Below, in pieces: positions 8,288-20,164 of a stretch of 64,000 nucleotides of DNA. This stretch comes from Mycobacterium sp. E3251. Lineage in GTDB: Bacteria > Actinomycetota > Actinomycetes > Mycobacteriales > Mycobacteriaceae. The translations under genes and the position numbers were made by a program. The notes under the pieces are model-generated. The model was given only the letters and a program-made list of their open reading frames with translations, had not been told where the DNA came from and did not search any database. Positions within the stretch are counted from its first letter, which is position 1, and the number at the start of each line of letters is the position of its first letter. The stretch is taken from NCBI RefSeq assembly GCF_001666835.1, contig NZ_LZJF01000034.1, positions 1-64,000 on the forward strand, read 5' to 3'.

Positions 8288-9426
8288 ATGACCACACTCG
8301 ACTCTCCCGAAAAGACGCTGTTCACTTCGACCACCCAGGCTTTTCTGGAAAAGGAAGCGCCACTGCGCCGCGTGCGGGAGTTGCACGCCGCGGGGATGTC
8401 GTTCGATCCGGCATGGTGGCGGCGCGCCGCGGAGCTCGGCTGGACGGGCCTCTTGGTGCCGGAGGAATTGGGCGGCGGCAGCGTCTCGGACAGCGGTTTG
8501 GCGGATCTGGCCATGGTCGCCGAACAGCTCGGCAAGACTGTGGCGCCCGGGCCGTTGTATCCGGTCAGCGTCGTACTGGCCGCGCTCGTCGAGTGTGCGG
8601 ACCGGCAACCGCATACCGACACCATCGAGGCCCTGATGTCCGGTGAAACCGTGGCGTCGTGGGCGGTTTCGGAGCCGGGCCACGGGTGGGCGCCACTGGA
8701 TCCGTCGGTGACGGCCACCCCGACCGATTCGGGTTATCGCATTGACGGCACCAAGGACCGGGTCGAGGCCGGCGCGCAGAGCGCGGTGCTGCTGGTGGCG
8801 GCGCGCAGTGGCGCCGAGCTGCGCCAGTTCTTGGTCCCCACGGACGCGCCCGGCGTGACCATCGAGCCCCAGCAGTCCGTCGACCTGGTCAAGCAATATG
8901 CCCGGGTGCATTTCGACGGTGTGATGGTGGATCGATCGGCGGCGGTCGGCACCGCCGCCGAGACCGCCGCCCTGATCGACCGCCAGAGCCAGATCGCCCA
9001 GACCCTGCAGTGCGCCGAGGTGGTTGGCATCCTGCAGACGGTGTTCGACCTGACCGTCCAGTGGGCGTTGGACCGGCACACCTTCGGGCGCCCGCTGGCG
9101 TCCTACCAGGCCCTTAAGCACAAGTTCGCCGACATGAAGCTGTGGCTGGAAGCCTGCCGCGCCACCACGGCCGCGGCGGTCGCCGACGTCGCCGCCAACT
9201 CACCCGGCGCGGGCCTGTCGGCCAGCATCGCCAAGTCCTACGTGGGTGAGATGGCCGGCCAAATCGTCCAGGCCTGCGTGCAGATGCATGGCGGCATCGG
9301 CGTCACCTGGGAACACGATCTGCACCTCTACCTGCGCCGGATCACGTTGTATCGCTCCATGTTCGGAACACCGGAGGAACACAACCTGCGCGTGTATGAA
9401 CACGAGAAGGCGGGTCGGTCCAACAA

Positions 9427-9430
<4 letters not shown>
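8288..9430 (+). CDS. Acyl-CoA dehydrogenase family protein, probable beta subunit
   Basis: A 380-residue acyl-CoA dehydrogenase-fold flavoprotein. The C-terminal domain has RHTFGRPLASYQALKH and HGGIGVTWEHDLHLY but no Glu at the two known catalytic-base positions. This is the pattern of the non-catalytic beta subunits of mycobacterial alpha2beta2 enzymes such as those of the cholesterol ChsE group. Its stop overlaps the start of the next acyl-CoA dehydrogenase by 4 bases, supporting a heteromer. A 95-bp gap with TTACCGTAGCG separates it from the hydrolase, so it may have its own promoter. Confidence 0.88.
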
Positions 9431-12650
<3,220 letters not shown>

Positions 12651-12850
12651 CTACGGCCCCCCGTTTTCGGGCTGAGTCTCGCAAGCTGGTCACAAAAGCG
12701 CTGAGCACTCGCCAGGCACAGGCACTAAGAATATCAATGGCGGCCGCGTGCTCAATGCAACAGTTTGCCCAGCGTGGCGCGCGTCGGGCTACGGTCCCGG
12801 CAATTTAACCAGGACAGTTTGTAATTAATCAGCGCGGGTACCACGGCTTC

Positions 12851-13351
12851 ATGGTCAATGTCGTCCCGCGGCGGTTGATCTCGATCTGGCGAAGCATCGT
12901 GGCCTCACCGGTGCTCACCCTGAACGGCTGGGTTGCGTTCAACCTGCCGCGAACGGTGACCGCACTGGGCGCATCGCTGCTGGTGGGTCTGGTAGCGCTA
13001 CACGCCTACGTATGGATCAGGGAACCGGACGTTCCCTGGTACTTCTCCGTGTACTCGGCTTTGCTGGCGGCCTGTTGCCTCGCGGCCGTGGCCGCGATGG
13101 TGTTCGCCGTCAAACCGCGTGTGCCACAGGCGGGGTGGTACCTCGGCAGCGTGATCTGCTTCGCCTTCCTCGCGGTCTACCTCGTCAGCCGGTGGGTCAC
13201 CCTGCCGGGGCTGGAGTCGCTGACCGGCCGATGGGACCTCGCGCCGGGCACGTTCGCTTTGGCGTTCGCCGCCGCGTTCATCGCGGTGCACACGACGGTG
13301 CTGTCCGCCGTCAACGTGGCCTACCCCCAACGGCAGCAGTGGTACGACTGA
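12851..13351 (+). CDS. Four-helix membrane protein, operon with cytochrome b/sulfite-oxidase-fold protein
   Basis: A 166-residue protein with about four hydrophobic helices (ALGASLLVGLVALHAYVW, VYSALLAACCLAAVAAMVF, WYLGSVICFAFLAVYLV, GTFALAFAAAFIAVHTTVL). It has no recognisable domain. Only 13 bp separate it from the downstream cytochrome b fusion, so it may be a membrane partner of that redox protein. His residues in two helices could bind heme, but this is speculative. A 212-bp divergent promoter region lies between it and the phosphatase gene. Confidence 0.7.
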   Translation: MVNVVPRRLISIWRSIVASPVLTLNGWVAFNLPRTVTALGASLLVGLVALHAYVWIREPDVPWYFSVYSALLAACCLAAVAAMVFAVKPRVPQAGWYLGSVICFAFLAVYLVSRWVTLPGLESLTGRWDLAPGTFALAFAAAFIAVHTTVLSAVNVAYPQRQQWYD

Positions 13352-13364
13352 CTGGAGCTCATGC

Positions 13365-14858
13365 ATGACGACACTCGACTATCCGGCGTGGCTGCGAGTG
13401 GATCATTGGCTCAACGTCCTATTCGTCACCCTGATCATCCGCAGCGGCATCGAGATCCTCGGCACCCACCCGAAGTTGTATTGGCACGACGACAGCAAAC
13501 CCGGCAGCGAATGGGCGCGCTTTACCCGCAAGGTCATGCCGCGCAACCGGTTATACGACACCCTCGACGAAGAAGAGTCCTATAGCTCGCTCGTCGCGCT
13601 ACCCGGTCACAAGAAATTGGGTATGGGTCGCCATTGGCACTTCTTCACGGTGATCTGCTGGATTCTGCTCGGATTGTCCTACTACGTCCTGCTTTTCGCG
13701 ACCGGCCAATGGCATCGATACTGGCCCTATTCGTGGTCGATCTTTCCCGAGGCGGCCAATGACATCATCACGTACATGTCGTTCAACCTGCCGCCGCTGC
13801 TCCCCGGCGAGCCGTTGGACGCAATTCAGAAGCTGACCTATGCCGGGGTCGTCTTCATACTTGCGCCGTTCCAAATTCTGACTGGCGCCGCGCAGTCACC
13901 GGCGATCGAGGCGCGCTTCCCCTGGTACGTGCGGATGTGGGGTGGCCGGCAGTGGGCCAGAAGCCTGCATTTCCTGGGGTTGGTGGCTTTCGTCGTCTTC
14001 ATCCTGATCCACCTGTCGATGATTTTCTTCTGGGGCTGGGGCCAACTGACGGCGTCGATGATCTTCGGCTCCGTGCGCAACATCAATTGGGCGACGGCGC
14101 TGTCGCTGATGATCATTGGAGCCATCATCGCCGTCCACGTCGCGGCCACCAAATGGAGCCTCCGCCATCCCGTCCAAGTGCGTCGCATACTCGGCGCCGT
14201 GGTGACCGGCGCCCGGCTGCTCTTGCTGCGGCCCTTGAATTCCCGGCAAGACTATCCGGTTCGCAAGTTGACCAAGGATCACCGGGTGAACGGAAAGCCG
14301 CCCGCCAGTACGGAATACAAGGTGATGGCGGTCCACAACTTCGTCGACTGGAGGCTACCGGTCGGTGGACTCGTCGAGAACCCGGTGACCTTGGACTTGG
14401 CCGCGCTGCGGGCGCTCGCCGAGCGGCAAACCCAGCGGACGATGCACAACTGCGTGCAAGGGTGGACAAGCATCGGCGAGTGGAGCGGAATTCTGCTTGC
14501 CCAGCTGGCGGATGTGGTGCGGCCGTTACCGCAAGCCAAGTACATCTGCTTCCTCAGTATGCAGGAGACGGGGCGTGACGAACCCGCGGCGGAGACGCCG
14601 GGGGGCCAGTTCTACGAGGTGATGGACCTCGAGCTCGCCTACAAGCCGCAGACGCTCCTCGCATATGAGATGAACGGTCGGCCGCTGCCCATCAAGCATG
14701 GGGCTCCGCTGCGATTGCGGGTGGAGACCCAGGTTGGATTCAAGATGGTCAAGTGGATCAACCGGATCGAGTTCATCAACGACTATGCCGGCATCGGTAA
14801 GGGCTTGGGCGGCTGGCGCGAGGACCATGTCCACTACGACAAAGACGTGGAGATTTGA
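13365..14858 (+). CDS. Cytochrome b561-type membrane domain fused to a sulfite-oxidase-fold molybdopterin domain
   Basis: A 497-residue fusion. Residues 1-300 contain about five membrane helices with candidate heme His residues (RVDHWLN, GRHWHFF, RSLHFLG, LIHLSM). Residues about 320-497 resemble the oxidoreductase molybdopterin-binding (SUOX/YedY) domain, with the single conserved Mo-ligand Cys363 in HNCVQGWTSIGEWSG and the C-terminal signature KWINRIEF. In YedY/MsrP systems the Mo protein and heme membrane subunit are separate; here they form one chain. It probably transfers electrons between the quinone pool and an oxidised small molecule. No Tat signal is seen; which side of the membrane the Mo domain faces is unclear. 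Confidence 0.85.
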   Translation: MTTLDYPAWLRVDHWLNVLFVTLIIRSGIEILGTHPKLYWHDDSKPGSEWARFTRKVMPRNRLYDTLDEEESYSSLVALPGHKKLGMGRHWHFFTVICWILLGLSYYVLLFATGQWHRYWPYSWSIFPEAANDIITYMSFNLPPLLPGEPLDAIQKLTYAGVVFILAPFQILTGAAQSPAIEARFPWYVRMWGGRQWARSLHFLGLVAFVVFILIHLSMIFFWGWGQLTASMIFGSVRNINWATALSLMIIGAIIAVHVAATKWSLRHPVQVRRILGAVVTGARLLLLRPLNSRQDYPVRKLTKDHRVNGKPPASTEYKVMAVHNFVDWRLPVGGLVENPVTLDLAALRALAERQTQRTMHNCVQGWTSIGEWSGILLAQLADVVRPLPQAKYICFLSMQETGRDEPAAETPGGQFYEVMDLELAYKPQTLLAYEMNGRPLPIKHGAPLRLRVETQVGFKMVKWINRIEFINDYAGIGKGLGGWREDHVHYDKDVEI

Positions 14859-14859
14859 C

Positions 14860-15165
14860 ATGACCGGTGGCGACCCGACGGTGCGGCCGGAACTGATCGA
14901 CCTCAATTCCGCTGCACGGCACCGAGTTATGGAAAACGTCTCCGCCAAGGGCGGCCACTGCGAGGCGTGCGGCGGAACCGAGTTCGAGGTCGGCCACGCC
15001 CTGTATCTGGGGTTTCTGTTCCTCAACGAGGATGAGGACGCCTACATGGTGGCGCTGACGTGCCGCAATCCGGATTGTCCGAAGCCGCGCACCGGGATCG
15101 TGTTGCCGGAGCGGGATTTCCTCAGCCTGGTGAACTCGGCTTCGGAGAACGCGACCGCATCCTGA
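14860..15165 (+). CDS. Small zinc-ribbon-like protein
   Basis: A 101-residue protein with two cysteine pairs, CEACG and CRNPDC, spaced about 40 residues apart, suggesting a zinc ribbon. The middle is hydrophobic-acidic (ALYLGFLFLNEDEDAY). It starts one base after the TGA of the cytochrome b/molybdopterin fusion, so it is the third gene of that operon. The function is not recognised; a maturation or regulatory role for the redox protein is possible. Its last 44 bp overlap the convergent hypothetical gene. Confidence 0.7.
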   Translation: MTGGDPTVRPELIDLNSAARHRVMENVSAKGGHCEACGGTEFEVGHALYLGFLFLNEDEDAYMVALTCRNPDCPKPRTGIVLPERDFLSLVNSASENATAS

Positions 15166-15502
15166 GGCGGCGTCCCTTTGCCCGCGCGATCTGATCGCCG
15201 GGCAGCGCCGGGCGCGGCAGCCCCAACTTTTCGGCGAGACCGGCAACCCCGCGGAGATCCTCGCAGAGTGACTGGAACCGGTGCTGATCCGCGTCGTCTA
15301 GCAGACCGAGCGAGCTGTAGTGCACGAGGCGGGGCAGCCGCCCCGCCAGCGCCGCGCCCCAACGGACGCTCAAGTCGTAAAGTTCGTCGTCGTCAACCGA
15401 ATCCTTTTGGCCCAAAGCCCGGAGGGCCTCAATCTGCTCGGCGAGAAACTCGACGTCGGGGTCGATGCTGACCGGTGCCCGGCCTTCCGATGCCACGCTC
15501 AT
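15122..15502 (-). CDS. Hypothetical protein (helical, acidic N-terminus)
   Basis: A 126-residue protein with an acidic N-terminal half (SIDPDVEFLAEQIEALRALG, EDLRGVAGLAEKLGLP) and a basic tail (ARAKGRRLRMRSRSP). No known domain is recognised. Start ATG 15502 is chosen because GGGAGGACAG lies directly upstream; an in-frame start further upstream lacks such a site. The 3' end overlaps the convergent zinc-ribbon gene, which lowers confidence slightly, but the ribosome binding site is good. Confidence 0.6.
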   Translation of the reverse strand: MSVASEGRAPVSIDPDVEFLAEQIEALRALGQKDSVDDDELYDLSVRWGAALAGRLPRLVHYSSLGLLDDADQHRFQSLCEDLRGVAGLAEKLGLPRPALPGDQIARAKGRRLRMRSRSPKPSSPG

Positions 15503-15650
15503 CTGTCCTCCCGTCACTCTGACCGCGCAACGCACGTCATCACGTGGCGTATACCCGCCGACGTGGGTTTACACGCCGCGTCGACGGGTACTGCCGAGTC
15601 GCGTGCACGGTGCTCACAGCCACATCGGCGACCGCGCAAGGAGGGACGAC

Positions 15651-15716
15651 ATGAGCGAATGGACCACTGAATTCGCCCGGCAGGGTGGCAGTTTCGCGGG
15701 CAGCTCCGGCTCCTGA
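15651..15716 (+). CDS. Candidate 21-residue small protein
   Basis: ATG 15651 to TGA 15716 encodes a 21-residue peptide (MSEWTTEFARQ..., ending in a Gly/Ser-rich tail). It is preceded by AAGGAGGG at 15638-15645 with 5-base spacing, one of the best Shine-Dalgarno sequences in the window. It lies 18 bp upstream of the DUF421 gene and could be a real small protein or a leader that couples translation. No homologue is recognised. Evidence is the ribosome binding site and position only. Confidence 0.4.
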   Translation: MSEWTTEFARQGGSFAGSSGS

Positions 15717-15734
15717 CCACCGGCCGGTTGTGCG

Positions 15735-16220
15735 ATGAACGGATTCGTACTGCAATTCTTCGACGGGTGGCGACCGGCAGCCTACGCGGCGCTCAAGGCC
15801 CTCGCGTTATTCGCCACCGCCGCAACTGCTTTCCGGCTCACGCAGCGGCGAACCATCGCCGAATTCACGCCGTTCGACTGGGTCACCGCCGTCGCGGTCG
15901 GCGCCATCGTGGGTCGAACCGCGACCGCCGCCGACACCTCATGGCTCACAGGGTCTGCAGCGCTGGTGGCCCTGATCGCCGCCCATGACCTCGTGGCGCG
16001 GCTGCGCTTCATCCCGTGGGTGCGCCGGCTCGTCGACCCGCCGGTCCGGGTGCTGATCCGCGACGGCGAGCTCAACGAGGCGAACCTGAGGCGTTGCCGG
16101 ATTACCCGTGAAGACCTGGATGCGATCCTGCGTCAGCACGGGCACCGAACACCCGCCGACGTCGGCCTCGCGCTGTTCGAGACCAAGGGCGTGGTTTCCG
16201 TCTTCGACGAAGCCGACTGA
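15735..16220 (+). CDS. DUF421/YetF-like membrane protein
   Basis: A 161-residue protein with about three N-terminal membrane helices (AAYAALKALALFATAATAF, FDWVTAVAVGAIVGR, LTGSAALVALIAAHDLV). A small cytosolic domain follows, with PPVRVLIRDGELNEANLRRCRITREDLDAILRQ and ETKGVVSVF. This is the DUF421/YetF layout; the biochemical role is unknown. It ends exactly against the convergent amidohydrolase stop (16220/16221). Confidence 0.85.
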   Translation: MNGFVLQFFDGWRPAAYAALKALALFATAATAFRLTQRRTIAEFTPFDWVTAVAVGAIVGRTATAADTSWLTGSAALVALIAAHDLVARLRFIPWVRRLVDPPVRVLIRDGELNEANLRRCRITREDLDAILRQHGHRTPADVGLALFETKGVVSVFDEAD

Positions 16221-17426
16221 TCAGGCGGAGACTGGCTTCTTGGCCGGCGCAGAAACCTTCATCAGCTTCATCAGGTTGCCGCCCATGATCTTGGCGATGT
16301 CCGCCTCGTCGAAGTCGGTGAGCTCGTCAACGAAGGAGATGGGGTCCTTCAGGCCCTCGGGGTGCGGCCAGTCGGAGCCGAAAAGCACTCGGTCCGTGCC
16401 GACCATCTTGACGATCTCGGTGAACCGGTCCTCCCAGAACGGCGTGATGTAGACGCAGCGCTTGAACGCCTCGATGGGGTCCTCGCTGAACGACTGCGGC
16501 ATCTTCTTGTAGACGCCCTTGAGGCCCTTGAAAAGGTCTGGCACCCAGTCGGCGCCGTTTTCGATCGACAGGATCCGCAGCTCCGGGTTGCGGGACAAAG
16601 CGCCGTGGCAGACCAGCGCACCCATCGCGTCCAGGATCGGGCGATGGCCCATCGCGAAGCTGCGGAAGGCGGTCGGTTTGAACGGCAGGAACTCGTCGCC
16701 TGGTTCCCAGACGTTGGCGAACTCTGAGTAACCACTGTCCGAGGCGTGCATCGATACCGGAATCTCGGCTTTGATGCACGCCTGCCAGAACGGGTCGAAT
16801 TCTTCGAGGCCGAACGACCGGCTGCCCTTATAGCCGGGCACCGGCGCCGGGCGGACCAGCACGGTGCGGGCGCCGCGCTCCAGGCACCATTCGAGTTCTT
16901 CGAGCGCCCGCTCGACGATGGGCAGGGTGATCACAGGGGTGGCGAAGATGCGGTCCTTGTAGTTGAACGACCACTGCTCATGCATCCACTGGTTCAGCGC
17001 GTGGATAACGTCGTGGGTCATCTCCGGGTCGTCCTTCATGCGCTCCTCGACCAGGCTGGCCAGGGTCGGGAACATCAGGGCGTAGTCGATGCCGAGTTCG
17101 TCCATCACCTCCAGCCGCGCGCCGGGTTCGCGGAAGGCGGGGATGGCCTTCATGGGCTCGCCCAGGATCTCGCGGTAGCTCTTGCCCTGCGCGCCGTTGC
17201 GGAAATAGTCCTCCTGGGCGCCGGGGCGTGCCACCACCTCGAAGGTGGGGTTGGGGATGTACTCGCTGATGTGCCCGCGCACCACGATCTTGGTCCGGCC
17301 GCGCACCTGCACGTAGTCGATGACGCGTTTGCGGTTCTCCGGCAGGAACTTGGTCAGCGCCTCCTGCGGCTCGTACATGTGGTTGTCCGCGTCGAACACG
17401 GGAAAGGAAAGTTCGCGAGACGGCAT
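16221..17426 (-). CDS. Amidohydrolase-2 (ACMSD-type) family enzyme
   Basis: A 401-residue TIM-barrel metal hydrolase or decarboxylase. Ligands are all present: D14-N-H16 in FDADNHMYEP, His in PVSMHASDSGYS and Asp in FGSDWPHPEG. It is a third family member, more distant from the pair at 4.9-7.1 kb. Start ATG 17426 is preceded by AAGGAGAT. A near-perfect palindrome at 17464-17482 lies about 38 bp before the start. It appears monocistronic. The substrate is unknown. Confidence 0.88.
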   Translation of the reverse strand: MPSRELSFPVFDADNHMYEPQEALTKFLPENRKRVIDYVQVRGRTKIVVRGHISEYIPNPTFEVVARPGAQEDYFRNGAQGKSYREILGEPMKAIPAFREPGARLEVMDELGIDYALMFPTLASLVEERMKDDPEMTHDVIHALNQWMHEQWSFNYKDRIFATPVITLPIVERALEELEWCLERGARTVLVRPAPVPGYKGSRSFGLEEFDPFWQACIKAEIPVSMHASDSGYSEFANVWEPGDEFLPFKPTAFRSFAMGHRPILDAMGALVCHGALSRNPELRILSIENGADWVPDLFKGLKGVYKKMPQSFSEDPIEAFKRCVYITPFWEDRFTEIVKMVGTDRVLFGSDWPHPEGLKDPISFVDELTDFDEADIAKIMGGNLMKLMKVSAPAKKPVSA

Positions 17427-17463
17427 GGCGATCTCCTTGCGGAAGTACTCGGGTTCTCTATAG

Positions 17464-17482
17464 GTGGTAATGACGTTACCAC
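17464..17482. promoter_or_regulatory. Palindrome GTGGTAA-N5-TTACCAC (candidate operator)
   Basis: Perfect 7-bp arms around a 5-base centre, between the amidohydrolase start (17426) and the TetR-hotdog stop (17572). Size and position suit a TetR-type operator controlling the amidohydrolase. The adjacent TetR-hotdog protein is the obvious candidate ligand, but this is inference. Confidence 0.45.
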
Positions 17483-17571
17483 TTCGGCCCCGTCGCGTGT
17501 AGCGCCCTATTCCGCTCCCGCTCGGTCGCCCGCGCTGGACGTCACGCCGGCGTGACGCTCGTCGTCGCCGG

Positions 17572-18603
17572 CTAGGCGTCCGGCCAGTTGGGAAGGTTCG
17601 GCGTCGCTCCGTTGATGACGGCGAAATTCACCGTCGCGGTCGCGGCGAGCTCGTCGTCGGCTTCGCCGTAGATGTCGACCTGCATCACCATCGCCCGTCG
17701 CCCGGACCGCAGCATCCGGGGCACCGCGACGGCCGAGCCCTGCCGGATCGGGCGCAGGTAACGGATGAAGAGGTCCGCCGTCGTCATCGTGGTGTCCGGC
17801 TGCAGGTAGTCCAGCCCGAACTGACCGCCCGCCACGTCGACGAGGGTCGCGATCAGGCCGCCCTGCAGCGCGCCGGAAGTGTTCACGACGGCCGGGCTGA
17901 CCGGCATCGTCATCGCGAATTCGCCATCGTGGGTTCCCGGCCTCATGCCGATCTGGGCGAACAGTTCGCTTAACGATGGCGTGTTCGATTCTTCGTCGCC
18001 GTCCCGGATGCCCAGGGCGCGACTGCAGAAGTCATACAGTTGACCGACGTCGACCGGAGCTCCGTTCAATTCCGTTCCCAGCCAATGCAATCGCTGTGCC
18101 CCCATTACCGTCTGCATGACGATGGCGGCCGCCGCACCGACGTCCACTCCAGGGTTGAAGACGCCCTCGGTGATGCCCTGGCCCACGATGCCGCGAATGA
18201 GTCGATGCAGGGGTGAGAGCACCCGGGCGTAGTCGCGGGGACGGGTCTCGGCCAGATGTTGGTTGTAGAGGGTCAGCGCGCGATTGAGGCTGTCTTGGGT
18301 GCTCGATTCCGGTTGCTGGCTGATGCGGTCGATGACCAGCTTCAGTGCCGCGGTGCTGTCCAGCCCGTCGGTCTCCGTCCGCCAGGTTTGCACCGATTGG
18401 GCGATGGTCCGATCGAACAGCGCGAGCAGCAACTCGTCCTTGCTGCTGAAATGCTGGTAGAAGGCGCGCAGCGATGTTTTGGAGCGGGCGACGACTTCCT
18501 GCACGGTGAAGTCGGTGCGCCCGGTTTCGCCCAATATCTCGACGGCGGTCTTGATGAAGCGGTCACCGCGCGTCACTTCGACGTCGTCGCCAAGGTCGGT
18601 CAT
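17572..18603 (-). CDS. TetR-family regulator fused to a hotdog (PaaI-like thioesterase) domain
   Basis: A 343-residue protein. Residues about 10-60 are a TetR helix-turn-helix (TVQEVVARSKTSLRAFYQHF), followed by a helical ligand domain to about 200. From about 210 there is a hotdog domain of the PaaI type (NTSGALQGGLIATLVDVAGG; TADLFIRYLRPIRQG). The catalytic HGG of active PaaI enzymes is LQGG here, so it may sense rather than hydrolyse acyl-CoA. Canonical TetR proteins end near 200 residues, so this is a real fusion with no stop between domains. It sits between an amidohydrolase and a divergent SDR, both possible targets. Confidence 0.85.
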   Translation of the reverse strand: MTDLGDDVEVTRGDRFIKTAVEILGETGRTDFTVQEVVARSKTSLRAFYQHFSSKDELLLALFDRTIAQSVQTWRTETDGLDSTAALKLVIDRISQQPESSTQDSLNRALTLYNQHLAETRPRDYARVLSPLHRLIRGIVGQGITEGVFNPGVDVGAAAAIVMQTVMGAQRLHWLGTELNGAPVDVGQLYDFCSRALGIRDGDEESNTPSLSELFAQIGMRPGTHDGEFAMTMPVSPAVVNTSGALQGGLIATLVDVAGGQFGLDYLQPDTTMTTADLFIRYLRPIRQGSAVAVPRMLRSGRRAMVMQVDIYGEADDELAATATVNFAVINGATPNLPNWPDA

Positions 18604-18799
18604 GAGCGATTCGTCCCCTTCCGCGGCGCGGTGCGCGCTATGAGAATGAGGTTACCGTGGGCTCACCGCGTATCCGAGCAACCGGAGATTCCGGGCGACA
18701 CATGGTTGAGGGCCGCGGCGCCGGCGTGGCGCGCCGTGTCGACGGCTTTGCTGCCAGAATCTGCTCTACCAGCCAGGATTCAGGGTTTAGGCTGCTGGA

Positions 18800-19657
18800 A
18801 TGGCAGCGAGCGTATCCGGAAAGGTTGCATTCGTCACCGGCGGCGCGTCCGGCATCGGCGCGGCATTGACCGCCGAGCTGGTCGCCGGGGGCGCCGAGGT
18901 TTGGATCGCCGATCGGCAGATCGGTCCCGCACGTGAGTTCGCAGAGCGCCTCAACAGCGGCGGGGGTAAGGCGCACGCGATCGAGCTCGATGTGCGCGAC
19001 TACCGATCGTTTGAGCGCGCCGTCGCTGAGGCGGTGCAGCAGTCAGGGCGGATCGACTACCTGTTCAACAATGCCGGCATCGGAGTCGCCGGCGAGGTCG
19101 ACAAGTACACGCTTGACGACTGGAACGACGTCTTCGATGTGAACCTGCGCGGTGTCGTGCACGGTATCCAAGCGGTGTATCCGATCATGATCCGGCAGCA
19201 CTCCGGGCATATCGTCAACACGGCCTCCATGGCCGGTCTCATGACGACTGCGGGCCAGGCAAGCTACACCGCGACCAAACACGCCGTCGTCGCGCTGTCG
19301 AAATCGTTACGGCTGGAGGCCGAGCGCCACGGGGTGCAGGTCTCGGTGCTCTGCCCTGGCGTGATCCGGACCCCGATCCTTACCGGCGGCAAGTACGGAC
19401 GCACCGATATGGCAGGGTTCAGCAACGAGGAAATCCTGAAAATGTGGGAGCGGATGCACCCCCTTGCGCCCGAGAAATTCGCCGAGCGCGCCCTTCGTGC
19501 CGTATTGCGCGGAGACGCGATCATCGTGGTGCCCGGGTGGTGGAAGGCGTTTTGGTACCTCGAGCGGCTTTCGCCGGCGTTGTCGATGCGAGCCGCAAAA
19601 ACCATGCTCAAGCGCGCCCGGGAAATGGAGCGAGCCTCGGCGCCGTCGGCGGGTTGA
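18800..19657 (+). CDS. Short-chain dehydrogenase/reductase
   Basis: A 285-residue classical SDR with TGGASGIG, NNAGIG, a catalytic Ser (TASMAG) and YTATK. The C-terminal extension (about 240-285; VVPGWWKAFWYLERLSPALS) is hydrophobic and amphipathic and may lie on the membrane, as in several mycobacterial SDRs acting on lipids. Divergent from the TetR-hotdog gene across a 196-bp gap containing GGTTACCGTGG. The substrate is unknown. Confidence 0.88.
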   Translation: MAASVSGKVAFVTGGASGIGAALTAELVAGGAEVWIADRQIGPAREFAERLNSGGGKAHAIELDVRDYRSFERAVAEAVQQSGRIDYLFNNAGIGVAGEVDKYTLDDWNDVFDVNLRGVVHGIQAVYPIMIRQHSGHIVNTASMAGLMTTAGQASYTATKHAVVALSKSLRLEAERHGVQVSVLCPGVIRTPILTGGKYGRTDMAGFSNEEILKMWERMHPLAPEKFAERALRAVLRGDAIIVVPGWWKAFWYLERLSPALSMRAAKTMLKRAREMERASAPSAG

Positions 19658-19731
19658 CAAAGCCGGCAACGGCTTTCGAGGTCGTGAGTGGTTAGGGTGT
19701 GGCTGGGGCAGAACTATGGCACGGTGAGCAT

Positions 19732-20154
19732 GTGTTGAAAAAAGCGCTGACAGCCGCGGCAACCGTACTGGGCGGCGCCGGGACCGTTCTTGCGCCGCAG
19801 GTGTTCACGCCGATGGCCGCCGCCGATCAGGACAACTACGTGGCTTTCCTGTCCCCGTCGCGCAACATCAGCTGCGAAATTGATTACCAGCGCCGCGGCA
19901 TCCCCGACGAAGCGTTCTGCTTCAGCATCTCCCCGCCGCAGTCGGTGACGATGGATGCCGCCGGCGTTCTATCCCGTTGCAGTGGTGAGGGCTGTCTGGC
20001 CAATCCGGCGGAGGGCACCCCGATCCTCGGTTACGGGCAGACGAAGGGAGCCGGCCCGTTCAGCTGCCGGTCGGAGACGGACGGCGTGACGTGCACTGTG
20101 ACCTCGGGTCGCGGGTTCACGATATCCAACGCCGGGATCGCGACCGTGGGCTGA
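19732..20154 (+). CDS. Secreted cysteine-containing protein
   Basis: About 140 residues from GTG 19732. It has a typical signal peptide (LKKALTAAATVLGGAGTVLA, cleavage probably after PMAAA) and a mature domain with six cysteines (SCEIDY, AFCFS, SRCSGEGCLAN, SCRSE, VTCTV) that could form disulfides. Mature start VAFLSPSRNISCEI resembles small secreted mycobacterial proteins of the DUF6636 kind; I am not sure of the family. An in-frame GTG at 19699 would add 11 residues ahead of the signal and is less likely. Confidence 0.7.
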   Translation: MLKKALTAAATVLGGAGTVLAPQVFTPMAAADQDNYVAFLSPSRNISCEIDYQRRGIPDEAFCFSISPPQSVTMDAAGVLSRCSGEGCLANPAEGTPILGYGQTKGAGPFSCRSETDGVTCTVTSGRGFTISNAGIATVG

Positions 20155-20164
20155 CTTTCGGCCC

